Shown piece after piece: positions 53,305 to 61,502 of a DNA stretch of 64,000 bases; the first letter of the stretch is position 1, and the number at the start of each line of letters is the position of its first letter. The DNA is from Bacteroidales bacterium F22. GTDB taxonomy: Bacteria > Bacteroidota > Bacteroidia > Bacteroidales > Bacteroidaceae. Position numbers and translations under genes: made by a program. The stretch is taken from assembly GCA_029541985.1 (NCBI GenBank), contig CP095414.1, positions 1,302,001-1,366,000 of the forward strand. The letters are read 5' to 3'. The notes under the pieces were generated by a model, which was given only the letters and a program-made list of their open reading frames with translations, ran no database searches and had not been told where the DNA came from.

Positions 53305-53321
53305 TTATACTATACAAAAAC

Positions 53322-53540
53322 ATGAAAAAGATTTATTTTCCCCCAACAACTCAGGTTTATCACTTCGAGGCTGAATCACCAAGTTTCTTAACCTCTTCAG
53401 AAGAATTAACACCGGGAGTGGCTAGATTAGATAACGATTACAGCAAACTTGGAGATTTGAGTACACAAGATGTCCAAGCAAGCAGTTTTAACCTTTTAGA
53501 TACTTCAAACAACGAAATGGAAATAGACCCATTTAACTAG
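53322..53540 (+). CDS. Small orphan protein preceding the amylase gene
   Basis: 72 residues: starts MKKIYFPPTTQVYHFEAESP and ends NNEMEIDPFN. It is acidic (many D/E), has no signal peptide, no cysteine and no membrane segment. I do not recognise a family. A start codon 72 bases after the predicted transcription start, an AT-rich leader and a stop 38 bases before the amylase gene indicate real translation and co-transcription. It could be a small regulator, a secreted-lipoprotein partner after non-classical export, or simply a leader ORF. Confidence 0.6.
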   Translation: MKKIYFPPTTQVYHFEAESPSFLTSSEELTPGVARLDNDYSKLGDLSTQDVQASSFNLLDTSNNEMEIDPFN

Positions 53541-53578
53541 GAGTATTAATAATCAATGTAAATATTAAAAACACAACT

Positions 53579-56500
53579 ATGTTACGAAAATCTTATACTT
53601 ATCTGACATTTATTTCAATATTTGCTTTTATAACAACATCTTGCACATCAGAAGATGATGCTTTATTAGGAGCCAAGACAATTGAAATTAGTGCATCAAC
53701 TCCAAAAGAGACTCGTTTAAATTTCGGAGATTACAACTCGAGTATTGTTTCGTTAAGCTGGAGTGAACTAGATACTTTTCAGCTATTTGGAAGTTCAGAG
53801 AATCAAACCTTTACTTATAGTGGTTCAAATGGTGAATCAACTGGTTCATTTATAGGAGTTAATGTTCAGAATGCAACTAATGCTTTTTATCCGGCTCCTC
53901 AAACCACTGTCTCAGATTATTCTGATATAGTAATGACTACTATTGGTCAAACACAAGAAGGTAATGATAATAAAAGTCATCTTTCTTCTTATAATTACAT
54001 GTCATCAACTTTTGAACCGACTAATTTTGATGAGAACTCTTCTCCTGTAGTTTTTACAAATGAAACTAGTCAATTTCGTTTCATTATAAAACTACCTGAT
54101 GGGGTGGCTAGCAATATCTCTAGTGTAGCTATTTCTGCGCCCAAAGATAGCATACCCTTTATAACCTCCAAAAAGGTTAATGGTGAGAGCCCAACATATA
54201 GTAACGAAATAAGTTTGGCTGTCAATTCTCCATCTGCTCCCGATAGTCAACATTACTTCACAGCTTATTTAGTTACTCTTCCTACTTTTCTTCCAGAAGG
54301 TGACTACACAATCACAGCAAACACTGAGGATGGTTTTAGCTATCAAGCAATATGGACAATTCCAGAGTCAGGGCAAAAAGTAGAGAAAGGATATGTCTAT
54401 AAGATAGACCTTACAACTGAACTCTCAGCTAATCCTAGTAGTTATAAAGTCGGGCTTACATATGAGCCAGCCGTTCCCAACGCAGACGAAGCATTAACAA
54501 TCACTTTCAGAGCAGGTGCTAGTTCCGAGTTATTCAATGAGGAAGGAGATGTATACTTACATACTGGAGTCATCGAAAATGACTCATGGAAATATGTTTC
54601 TACAGCATGGGCTGTAAACAATTCTCATATTCAGATGACTCGTCTGATTGATAATGTATGGCAATTGAAAATGGAACCAAGCATCCGTGAGTGGTACAAT
54701 TCGGGTACTACGCCTATCAATAAACTCGGATTAGTCATTCGTAATTCGGATGGGACAAAGAAAGGATTGTCTGAAGACTCATTCGTAACTGTCACTGATG
54801 ACGAATACGATGGGTTCTCTCCAGATGCCGAAGCTGTTGTAAATGAGACAATGCCTTCTGGATTGGAATATGGTATTAATAAAATAGATAATCAGTCAGC
54901 AACTATCGTGTTGTATGATAAGGATACTGCCGGAAATCATCACGACTATGCCTATGTAGTAGGTGATATGAATGACTGGACACTTCAAAACGATGAAACT
55001 TCACTCATGAAAAGAGACGATGCTGCTGGTTGCTGGTGGATTACTTTCAATGGCTTAGACCCAGACAAAGAATATCGTTTCCAATATTATATCGGCGACG
55101 GAGCGGATGCCTTTCGTATGGCTGATGCCTATAGTACAAAAATTCTAGACCCGGATAATGACCAATACATTCCTGAAAGTACATACCCTTCTAGCGAAAT
55201 GGAATACCCTGATCATGGAGCTAATGGCTTATTGACCTGCTTCAAACTAAATGAGACATCTTACAATTGGGAAGTGACTGATTTTAAGATTGAAGACCCT
55301 GAAGATTTAGTAATTTACGAAGTGCTTCTTCGTGACTTTACCAGTTCTCGCGATATTGATGGACTAATGGATAAACTAGATTACATTAAAGGACTTGGAG
55401 TAGATGCTATAGAGTTAATGCCACTTCAAGAGTTTGATGGTAATAATAGCTGGGGATACAATCCTAGTTTCTTTTTTGCTTTGGACAAAGCTTATGGTAC
55501 TCCTGATGATTACAAGAGGATGATTGATGCTTGTCATAAAAAAGGTCTGGCTGTAATCTTAGATGTAGTCTACAATCATGCCACAGGAAATAATCCCCTC
55601 GCTCGACTTTATTGGAATAGCAGTGATTCTAAGACAGCTTCAAACAATCCATACTTCAATGTTGATGCCCCACATCCTTACAGTGTATTCCATGATTTTA
55701 ATCATGAAAGTACTTTGACACGTCAATTTATTAAACGAAATATAGAGTACATACTTAATGAGTATAAGTTTGACGGTTTCCGTTTTGATCTCGTCAAAGG
55801 ATTCACACAGAATCAAACAACAGAATCAACAGCTGGAAACTATGATGCGTCACGTGTAGCCATCTTAAAAGATTATCAAGATGCGATGCTAGCAGCGAAT
55901 CCAAACGCTATGATGATTCTTGAATTCTTGGGTGGACAGCAGGAAGAGGATACTTATGCTAGCAATGATATGTTCTGCTGGAGAAATATGAACAGTTCAT
56001 ATTGCCAAACAGGTATGGGATGGTCTTCTGATTCTGATTTGAGCGGAACATACAATTCACTTGGAAATCGAGTAGCTTATCAAGAGAGTCATGATGAAGA
56101 ACGGGTAGCATACAAACAACGGATGTACGGAAACTACAACCTCAAACGGACATATGCTAATCCTGATGCTACTGCTCTAAGCGATGGCATGAATCAATTG
56201 AAAATTAATGCTGCCTTCTTCCTCCTAGTACCAGGTCCTAAAATGATTTGGCAGTTTGGGGAACTAGGATATGATGTGAGTATAGAAGAAGGAGGACGCA
56301 CAAGTGAGAAACCTATATTGTGGAACTATTATGATGTGAGTAGTCGTAAGTCATTGTATGACACCTATGCTAAATTGATGGAATTGCGCAATGATAATCC
56401 AGAACTCTTCGATGATGATGCTATATTCTCATGGAATGTGAGTGCTAGCTATTGGGATAATGGACGCACCTTGACGTTGGAGAAAGGAGCTAAGCATATC

Positions 56501-56674
56501 GTTGTTGTTGGTAATTTTGCTGGAACAGATGGAGCTGTCTCTGCAGATACTGTAACATTCCCTCATACAGGAAGCTGGACTGAATATTTATCAGACAGCA
56601 CCTTCAATGTAACAAATACAACGATGAATATAAATCTGTCTGCTTACCAAGTAGAAGTATATACCGATTTCTAG
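53579..56674 (+). CDS. GH13 alpha-amylase-like lipoprotein with fimbrillin-like N-terminus
   Basis: 1031 residues, lipoprotein (lipobox TTSC, C22), so anchored and probably surface-exposed. Residues about 30-275 look like a fimbrillin/Mfa-like domain (ETRLNFGDYNSSIVSLSWSE, FQLFG, FYPAP). About 285-405 is a beta-sandwich seen in Bacteroidetes amylases (PAVPNADEALTITFRAG, VYLHTGV). About 425-550 is CBM48-like (YVVGDMNDWT, YRFQYYIGDG). The GH13 barrel begins near 575 (VIYEVLLRDF) with nucleophile D737 (GFRFDL), acid/base E782 (ILEFLG) and D839 (ESHDEER), so it should be active on alpha-glucans. No SusC/SusD pair adjoins it. Confidence 0.88.
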   Translation: MLRKSYTYLTFISIFAFITTSCTSEDDALLGAKTIEISASTPKETRLNFGDYNSSIVSLSWSELDTFQLFGSSENQTFTYSGSNGESTGSFIGVNVQNATNAFYPAPQTTVSDYSDIVMTTIGQTQEGNDNKSHLSSYNYMSSTFEPTNFDENSSPVVFTNETSQFRFIIKLPDGVASNISSVAISAPKDSIPFITSKKVNGESPTYSNEISLAVNSPSAPDSQHYFTAYLVTLPTFLPEGDYTITANTEDGFSYQAIWTIPESGQKVEKGYVYKIDLTTELSANPSSYKVGLTYEPAVPNADEALTITFRAGASSELFNEEGDVYLHTGVIENDSWKYVSTAWAVNNSHIQMTRLIDNVWQLKMEPSIREWYNSGTTPINKLGLVIRNSDGTKKGLSEDSFVTVTDDEYDGFSPDAEAVVNETMPSGLEYGINKIDNQSATIVLYDKDTAGNHHDYAYVVGDMNDWTLQNDETSLMKRDDAAGCWWITFNGLDPDKEYRFQYYIGDGADAFRMADAYSTKILDPDNDQYIPESTYPSSEMEYPDHGANGLLTCFKLNETSYNWEVTDFKIEDPEDLVIYEVLLRDFTSSRDIDGLMDKLDYIKGLGVDAIELMPLQEFDGNNSWGYNPSFFFALDKAYGTPDDYKRMIDACHKKGLAVILDVVYNHATGNNPLARLYWNSSDSKTASNNPYFNVDAPHPYSVFHDFNHESTLTRQFIKRNIEYILNEYKFDGFRFDLVKGFTQNQTTESTAGNYDASRVAILKDYQDAMLAANPNAMMILEFLGGQQEEDTYASNDMFCWRNMNSSYCQTGMGWSSDSDLSGTYNSLGNRVAYQESHDEERVAYKQRMYGNYNLKRTYANPDATALSDGMNQLKINAAFFLLVPGPKMIWQFGELGYDVSIEEGGRTSEKPILWNYYDVSSRKSLYDTYAKLMELRNDNPELFDDDAIFSWNVSASYWDNGRTLTLEKGAKHIVVVGNFAGTDGAVSADTVTFPHTGSWTEYLSDSTFNVTNTTMNINLSAYQVEVYTDF

Positions 56675-56690
56675 TAAACTGATTTCATTC

Positions 56691-56749
56691 ATATAAAAAG
56701 AACAAGTACGAAACCTATAAAATAGGTATCGTACTTGTTCTTTTTATAT
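56691..56749 (+). terminator. Terminator of the amylase operon
   Basis: Long inverted repeat of about 27 bp with one mismatch: 56691-56717 pairs with 56723-56749 (AAAAAGAACAAGTACGA / TCGTACTTGTTCTTTTT), 5-base loop, T-rich end. Confidence 0.8.
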
Positions 56750-56757
56750 TACCTTTG
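56750..56757 (+). promoter_or_regulatory. -7 element of the MFS gene
   Basis: TACCTTTG immediately after the amylase terminator; 64 bases before the chosen ATG. Confidence 0.45.
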
Positions 56758-56820
56758 CCGAATAAGTTATTCGGCAAAAGATTACGGATGACAAATCATG
56801 ATTTCAAAGATCTTAGAAAT

Positions 56821-57990
56821 ATGGCAAAAAGCAAAGAGGTACTAAATCTGACCTCAAAAAACAAATCGATGTATCGGTACCTGATGCTTCTTACTTGTGT
56901 AGTAGCGGTTGGCTTTCAAGGGTGGAGAACTTTATACAATAATTTTGCGATAGACGAAGTACATATCAATGCGCTACAGAATGGAATCATCCAATCAATA
57001 CGTGAAATTCCTGGCTTCTTATCATTGCTTGTCATCTATCTATTGCTTTTATTCAAAGAACATCGTTTAGCCCTGTATAGTGTTTTGCTCTTAGGAATTA
57101 GTATCGCTATTGCTGGGTATCTGAATAGTTTCGTCGGATTAATCTTCTCCACATTTTTATTATCTACCGGTATGCATTATTCGACAACTTGCAACAAGTC
57201 GTTAGTTCTACAATATTTCGATAAACGGCAAGCACCCATCGTCTTTGGTAGACAGAGTAGCTACAAAGCGCTTGCAAATATTGGTATCGGCATAGTTATC
57301 TTTATCTTCTCAACACTCAAACTCCCCACTGCTACTGTATATCTGATCATTGGGATTGGGGTCATTTTAGCTGTGATATATGCAAGTAGAATAGACCCAA
57401 CAGCTAATTTTCAAACGAAGCAGCATAAGACAATGGTTCTCAAACGAAAGTACTGGCTGTTTTACATCGTGAACTTCTTAAGTGGAGCTAGACGTCAGAT
57501 CTTTGTCGTGTTTGCTGTGTTTATATTAGTTCAACGACATCACTATTCGATTATGATGATTACTGGACTGTTTATTCTTAATAATATCATTACCTTTTTT
57601 ATATCACCACTAATCGGTCGAATGATAAACCGTTTTGATGAACGTAGAGTACTTATTACTGAATATACTGCTATGCTCTTTATTTTTGCTGGATATGCAT
57701 TCATTGATAACGGATGGATTGTTGGAATCCTCTATCTTTTAGATAATATATTCTACCCTTGTTCTATGGCTATCAATACTTATTTTCAGAAAATAGGTGA
57801 TCCCAAAGATATTGCTCCATCCATGGCAATGGGATTCACGATTAATCATATATCTGCAGTTGTCATCCCTGTATTAGGAGGTGCTCTATGGATGCTTGAT
57901 TACCAGATACCGTTTCTACTCGGATTCGTACTAAGTCTATTTTCTTTATTCTTCGTCAACAAGATGAGACCTGTTCATCCAGACAAATAA
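56821..57990 (+). CDS. MFS transporter
   Basis: 389 residues with about 12 hydrophobic segments. Two six-helix bundles are visible, separated by a basic loop (QTKQHKTMVLKRKYW, about residue 215). Opening helix LLTCVVAVGFQGWRTLYNNFAIDE; signature-like loops IGRMINRFDERRVL and STGMHYSTTCNKS. I choose ATG 56821; the upstream in-frame extension starts inside the -7 element. The substrate is not recognisable. It follows the amylase gene but is separated from it by a terminator and has its own promoter, so a sugar role is only a guess. Confidence 0.85.
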   Translation: MAKSKEVLNLTSKNKSMYRYLMLLTCVVAVGFQGWRTLYNNFAIDEVHINALQNGIIQSIREIPGFLSLLVIYLLLLFKEHRLALYSVLLLGISIAIAGYLNSFVGLIFSTFLLSTGMHYSTTCNKSLVLQYFDKRQAPIVFGRQSSYKALANIGIGIVIFIFSTLKLPTATVYLIIGIGVILAVIYASRIDPTANFQTKQHKTMVLKRKYWLFYIVNFLSGARRQIFVVFAVFILVQRHHYSIMMITGLFILNNIITFFISPLIGRMINRFDERRVLITEYTAMLFIFAGYAFIDNGWIVGILYLLDNIFYPCSMAINTYFQKIGDPKDIAPSMAMGFTINHISAVVIPVLGGALWMLDYQIPFLLGFVLSLFSLFFVNKMRPVHPDK

Positions 57991-58058
57991 AAATAATCTA
58001 CCCTGGAGGACTTCTAATCGTTAATCTATGCTGTCACAAAAGAACTGATACCATAACA

Positions 58059-58094
58059 AAGGAGGACTTCTCAATAATTTGAGAAGTCCTCCTT
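58059..58094. terminator. Hairpin between the convergent MFS and rpmE2 genes
   Basis: Perfect 16-bp stem (58059-58074 / 58079-58094), 4-base loop. No T-run on either strand. The left arm's core GGAGGACTTCT also occurs at 58005-58015. Confidence 0.6.
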
Positions 58095-58130
58095 GTAATA
58101 TTTATTTAAATCGATTACTAAATCATTCGC

Positions 58131-58382
58131 TTATTTACGACGATTTCCGTAACGACTCATAAACTTATCGACACGACCAGCTGTATCAACAAGGTTACTC
58201 TTACCAGTGTAGAATGGGTGTGAAGTGCTAGAGATTTCCAATTTTACTAATGGGAACTCACTACCTTCAAACTCAATAGTTTCTTTTGTTTTTGCTGTAC
58301 TTTTTGACAAGAAGCAATCACCGTTTGACATGTCCTTAAATACTACAGGACGATAATCTTCTGGATGGATACCTTTTTTCAT
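58131..58382 (-). CDS. rpmE2: 50S ribosomal protein L31 type B
   Basis: 83 residues: [29 protein letters not shown], then [28 protein letters not shown], the L31 signature. The zinc-binding CxxC pairs of type A are missing, as in zinc-independent type B proteins. In many bacteria this form is made under zinc starvation; here it may be the only one. Own promoter at 58455-58486. Confidence 0.96.
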   Translation of the reverse strand: MKKGIHPEDYRPVVFKDMSNGDCFLSKSTAKTKETIEFEGSEFPLVKLEISSTSHPFYTGKSNLVDTAGRVDKFMSRYGNRRK

Positions 58383-58454
58383 TGTTCTATTATTTATCTG
58401 TTCTTTTTATATTTACTATTTGGTAAAAATAGTGTAATGGACATTTTCAGGCGA

Positions 58455-58486
58455 CAAAGATAATGACTATATCTTATACGACCAAA
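58455..58486 (-). promoter_or_regulatory. Promoter of rpmE2
   Basis: On the minus strand TTTG (58483-58486), 20 bases, TATCTTTG (58455-58462): full consensus. In the 347-base gap 58383-58729 the only other element seen is the class II aldolase promoter; no Zur-type palindrome was recognised. Confidence 0.75.
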
Positions 58487-58651
58487 CTTCTACCTCTTTT
58501 TCTAATAAAAGAGAGTAATAAGGGACCTTTTTTATACCTTATAAATGATTTGTTTACTTTAATAGATTAATAGACAACACAAAAAGATATAAAACAAGGG
58601 TGGGAAATACAGAAAAATACGTTTTCCTATTCTTTTATGAGTAATAATGAT

Positions 58652-58659
58652 TACTTTTG
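58652..58659 (+). promoter_or_regulatory. -7 element of the class II aldolase gene
   Basis: TACTTTTG, leader of about 65 bases; no clear -33 box. Confidence 0.5.
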
Positions 58660-58729
58660 TGACACCCTTAAGAATGTAAGGGTTAGAATACAGATATTGA
58701 AATTCAACTATTTATAAAAAAGAATCAAG

Positions 58730-59725
58730 ATGACAAATTACAAAGAACTAGGTCTTGTAAACACTCGCGAGATGTTTGCAAAGGCTGTCAAAGGGGGATA
58801 TGCTATCCCAGCGTTCAACTTCAACAACATGGAGCAAATGCAAGCTATAGTAATGGCTTCAGTAGAAACAAGTTCACCAGTTATCCTACAGGTATCTAAA
58901 GGTGCTCGTAACTATGCTAATGCTACTATACTTCGCTATATGGCTCAAGGTGCAGTAGAATATGCAAAAGAGTTAGGTTGTAAAAGCCCTCAGCTCGTTC
59001 TTCACCTAGACCATGGTGATTCATTTGAGACTTGTAAAAGTTGTGTAGACTCTGGTTTCTCTTCAGTAATGATTGATGGATCTAGTCTTCCTTATGATGA
59101 GAATGTAGCGCTTACTAAAAAAGTAGTAGATTACGCACATGCTCATGACGTTACAGTTGAAGGTGAACTAGGTGTATTAGCTGGTGTAGAAGATGATGTA
59201 GTGGCAGAACACCACACATATACTCGTCCAGAGGAAGTAAAAGATTTCGTAACTAAAACTGGTTGCGATAGTTTGGCTATCTCTGTAGGTACTTCTCACG
59301 GTGCATACAAATTCAAACCAGAACAATGTACAAAAGATGAGAACGGTCAATTAGTTCCTCCTCCATTGGCTATGGATGTACTAGAAGGTTGCCAGAAAAT
59401 GATTCCTGGTTTCCCTATCGTTCTTCACGGTTCATCTTCTGTACCTCAGGAAGAAGTAGCTACTATCAACAAATTTGGTGGTAAACTAGTTTCTGCTATC
59501 GGTATCCCAGAGCCTTGGCTTCGTGAAGCTGCTAAATCAGCTGTATGTAAGATTAACATTGACTCTGATAGTCGTCTAGCTATGACAGCTGCTGTACGTA
59601 AAGTATTTGCTGAATCTCCTGCTGAATTTGACCCTCGTAAATACCTAGGTCCAGCTCGTGAAAGCATGAAGAAATTGTATATGCACAAAATCAAAGCTGT
59701 ACTAGGTTCTGATAACAAACTTTAG
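58730..59725 (+). CDS. fba: Class II fructose-bisphosphate aldolase
   Basis: 331 residues. Zinc-dependent aldolase of glycolysis/gluconeogenesis. Motifs: GGYAIPAFNFNNMEQMQAI, LHLDHGDSFETCKSCVDSGFSSVMIDGS (zinc His and catalytic Asp), VEGELGVLAGVEDDV, SVGTSHGAYKF, VLHGSSSVPQEEV (second zinc His) and INIDSDSRLAMTAAVRK. Codon use is strongly biased (GGT, CGT, GTA), as in highly expressed genes. Monocistronic with promoter and terminator. The unrelated class I enzyme at 13553-14572 catalyses the same reaction. Confidence 0.96.
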   Translation: MTNYKELGLVNTREMFAKAVKGGYAIPAFNFNNMEQMQAIVMASVETSSPVILQVSKGARNYANATILRYMAQGAVEYAKELGCKSPQLVLHLDHGDSFETCKSCVDSGFSSVMIDGSSLPYDENVALTKKVVDYAHAHDVTVEGELGVLAGVEDDVVAEHHTYTRPEEVKDFVTKTGCDSLAISVGTSHGAYKFKPEQCTKDENGQLVPPPLAMDVLEGCQKMIPGFPIVLHGSSSVPQEEVATINKFGGKLVSAIGIPEPWLREAAKSAVCKINIDSDSRLAMTAAVRKVFAESPAEFDPRKYLGPARESMKKLYMHKIKAVLGSDNKL

Positions 59726-59767
59726 TCTTAAGGACATAAGAAGTAACTCTCGTAAGAGATGATAGAA

Positions 59768-59804
59768 AAAGGGATGCATCAACAATGATGCATCCCTTTC
59801 TTTT
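59768..59804. terminator. Terminator between class II aldolase and cytidylate-kinase-like gene
   Basis: AAAGGGATGCATCA (59768-59781), ACAA loop, TGATGCATCCCTTT (59786-59799), then CTTTTT; the A-run on the left lets it also serve the opposite gene. Confidence 0.82.
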
Positions 59805-59818
59805 TATCACACTATATG

Positions 59819-60460
59819 CTAACGGGGCTCGTCTTTTATACGTTCCATACAATAGGTGTACAAGAAATCGACTATTTCGTCTGACGACATCTTAGAAGAA
59901 TCAATACATAAATCATAACTACTTGCTTTACCCCACTCGTTATTCGTATAGAAATCATAATATGCAGCTCTGGATTTGTCTGCCTTTTGTATCAGACGCT
60001 CTGCATGTTCAGGATCTTCCAAGCGACCACTTTCTCGTAGTCTTTTAATACGTATATCTAACGGAGCATGAATAAATAATTTGATTAGTGATGGCTCTTC
60101 ACGAAGAATATAATCAGCACAACGTCCCATAAAAAGAGCTGATTCTTTCTTGGATATAGCTCGTATCACATCACTTTGATCTTTAAACAACGCATCTTGT
60201 CCCAGGCAATTATTGCCAAAACAAAGTCCTTCGGTAGCAAACGGAAGTTGTCCTCCAAAGAATCCTCCAATAAAGTTCCCTACGGGTTGTTCGTCTGCTC
60301 GCTCATAGAATTTTCGATTCAATCCACTTTCTTTACTAGCCATCTCCAAAAGTTCCTTTGCATAAAAGGAGATACCTAACTTTTTAGCTAAGCATTTTCC
60401 TATTTGATAGCCTCCGCTTCCTAGCTGGCGACCTATAGTAACAAACATTTTAGTTGTCAT
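59819..60460 (-). CDS. Cytidylate kinase-like family protein
   Basis: 213 residues of the cytidylate_kin-like family. Start TTKMFVTIGRQLGSGGYQIGKCLAKKLGISFYAKELLEMASKES, where the P-loop is GRQLGSGG rather than a standard GxxxxGK[ST]. ALFMGRCADYILRE and the lid-like RIKRLRESGRL..ERLIQKADKSRAAYYDFY follow. These proteins are common in gut anaerobes and distinct from the essential Cmk; nucleotide kinase activity is unproven. Divergent from menA. Confidence 0.85.
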   Translation of the reverse strand: MTTKMFVTIGRQLGSGGYQIGKCLAKKLGISFYAKELLEMASKESGLNRKFYERADEQPVGNFIGGFFGGQLPFATEGLCFGNNCLGQDALFKDQSDVIRAISKKESALFMGRCADYILREEPSLIKLFIHAPLDIRIKRLRESGRLEDPEHAERLIQKADKSRAAYYDFYTNNEWGKASSYDLCIDSSKMSSDEIVDFLYTYCMERIKDEPR

Positions 60461-60516
60461 AATGATAATATCTTTTAAAAGTAATGTATTAAGACAAGAT
60501 AATAGCGTTCTAATTG

Positions 60517-60548
60517 TTTGCTAAGCCGTACATTTCGCTTTATCTTTG
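60517..60548 (+). promoter_or_regulatory. Promoter of menA-ppk
   Basis: TTTG (60517-60520), 20 bases, TATCTTTG (60541-60548): full consensus, 19 bases before the menA ATG. Confidence 0.75.
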
Positions 60549-60566
60549 TGACAAGATACAAAAAAA

Positions 60567-61481
60567 ATGGAACAAAAAAAACCAAATATAATAAAAGCAT
60601 GGTTATTGGCTGCACGCCCTAAAACCCTGATGGGAGCCTTGGCTCCTATTCTGATTGCTGGTGCTTTAGCACTAAACCAAAATTCATTCAATTGGTCAAT
60701 ATTTTTGCTGTGTGCCTTATTTGCAATTTGCATGCAAATTGTAGCCAATTTCATCAATGACCTTGTCGATTTCAAGAAAGGAAGCGACAGGGGAGATAGA
60801 CTCGGACCTAAGCGAGCTTGTGCACAAGGGTGGATCTTGCCTAAAGCAATGCTATGGGGAAGCATCATCATGAGTATTATAGCCTCTATAATAGGACTTT
60901 CTTTACTATTCTGGGGAGGGTGGGAACTCATTATTATTGGTGTGTCATGTGTTCTCTTTGCTTTTTTATATAGTACAGGCCCTTACCCACTCTCGTATTA
61001 TGGATTTGGTGATGTGCTTGTCTTGCTATTCTTCGGATTCGTCCCTGTCTGTACCACTTATTATTTGATGTGTGGAAATGTATCAGGAGATGCATGGCTA
61101 ATGGGTGCTGCCATTGGAATCATGACTGACGCATTGCTCTTATTAAATAATTATCGTGATTTTCAAGAAGACATAAAAAGTGGAAAACGAACGATTGTCG
61201 TTCGTTTGGGTAAGGAATTTGGTTATCGATGTTACTTCGCAACTGGATATATCGCCTTGATGCTCGCTTTTTTCACTTCAGGAAGTCATTTAATCACATT
61301 GATAGTTATCCTCTTCTTCCACACTAGAGCATCACAAAAGTTGAGAAAGATTGATGAATCTTTGAATATAACTCGTCAAGAACGAGGGAAAGCTCTTAAT
61401 CAATTACTTGGACAAACAGCATTGACTATTATTCTCTTTGCTATAGCAGTAACCATTGATACCTTGATAGCCTATTATTAA
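60567..61481 (+). CDS. menA: 1,4-dihydroxy-2-naphthoate polyprenyltransferase
   Basis: 304-residue UbiA-superfamily membrane enzyme that attaches the isoprenoid tail in menaquinone synthesis. Opening AWLLAARPKTLMGALAPILIAGALA, first Asp-rich motif NFINDLVDFKKGSDRGDR, second motif NNYRDFQEDIKSGKRTIVVRLG, and about eight helices. Menaquinone serves fumarate respiration in Bacteroidales. The ppk gene follows by 21 bases and is probably co-transcribed. Confidence 0.95.
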   Translation: MEQKKPNIIKAWLLAARPKTLMGALAPILIAGALALNQNSFNWSIFLLCALFAICMQIVANFINDLVDFKKGSDRGDRLGPKRACAQGWILPKAMLWGSIIMSIIASIIGLSLLFWGGWELIIIGVSCVLFAFLYSTGPYPLSYYGFGDVLVLLFFGFVPVCTTYYLMCGNVSGDAWLMGAAIGIMTDALLLLNNYRDFQEDIKSGKRTIVVRLGKEFGYRCYFATGYIALMLAFFTSGSHLITLIVILFFHTRASQKLRKIDESLNITRQERGKALNQLLGQTALTIILFAIAVTIDTLIAYY

Positions 61482-61502
61482 TCATCTAAAGAAAATCAAG
61501 CC

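Noticed and set aside
56755-56820. Extended N-terminus of the MFS transporter
   Set aside because: The start would overlap the -7 element TACCTTTG, and the extra residues are non-hydrophobic and not typical of MFS proteins.
58005-58094. Repeated GGAGGACTTCT as an insertion-sequence end
   Set aside because: Only one arm is repeated, there is no transposase or target duplication, and the second copy is explained by the intergenic hairpin.
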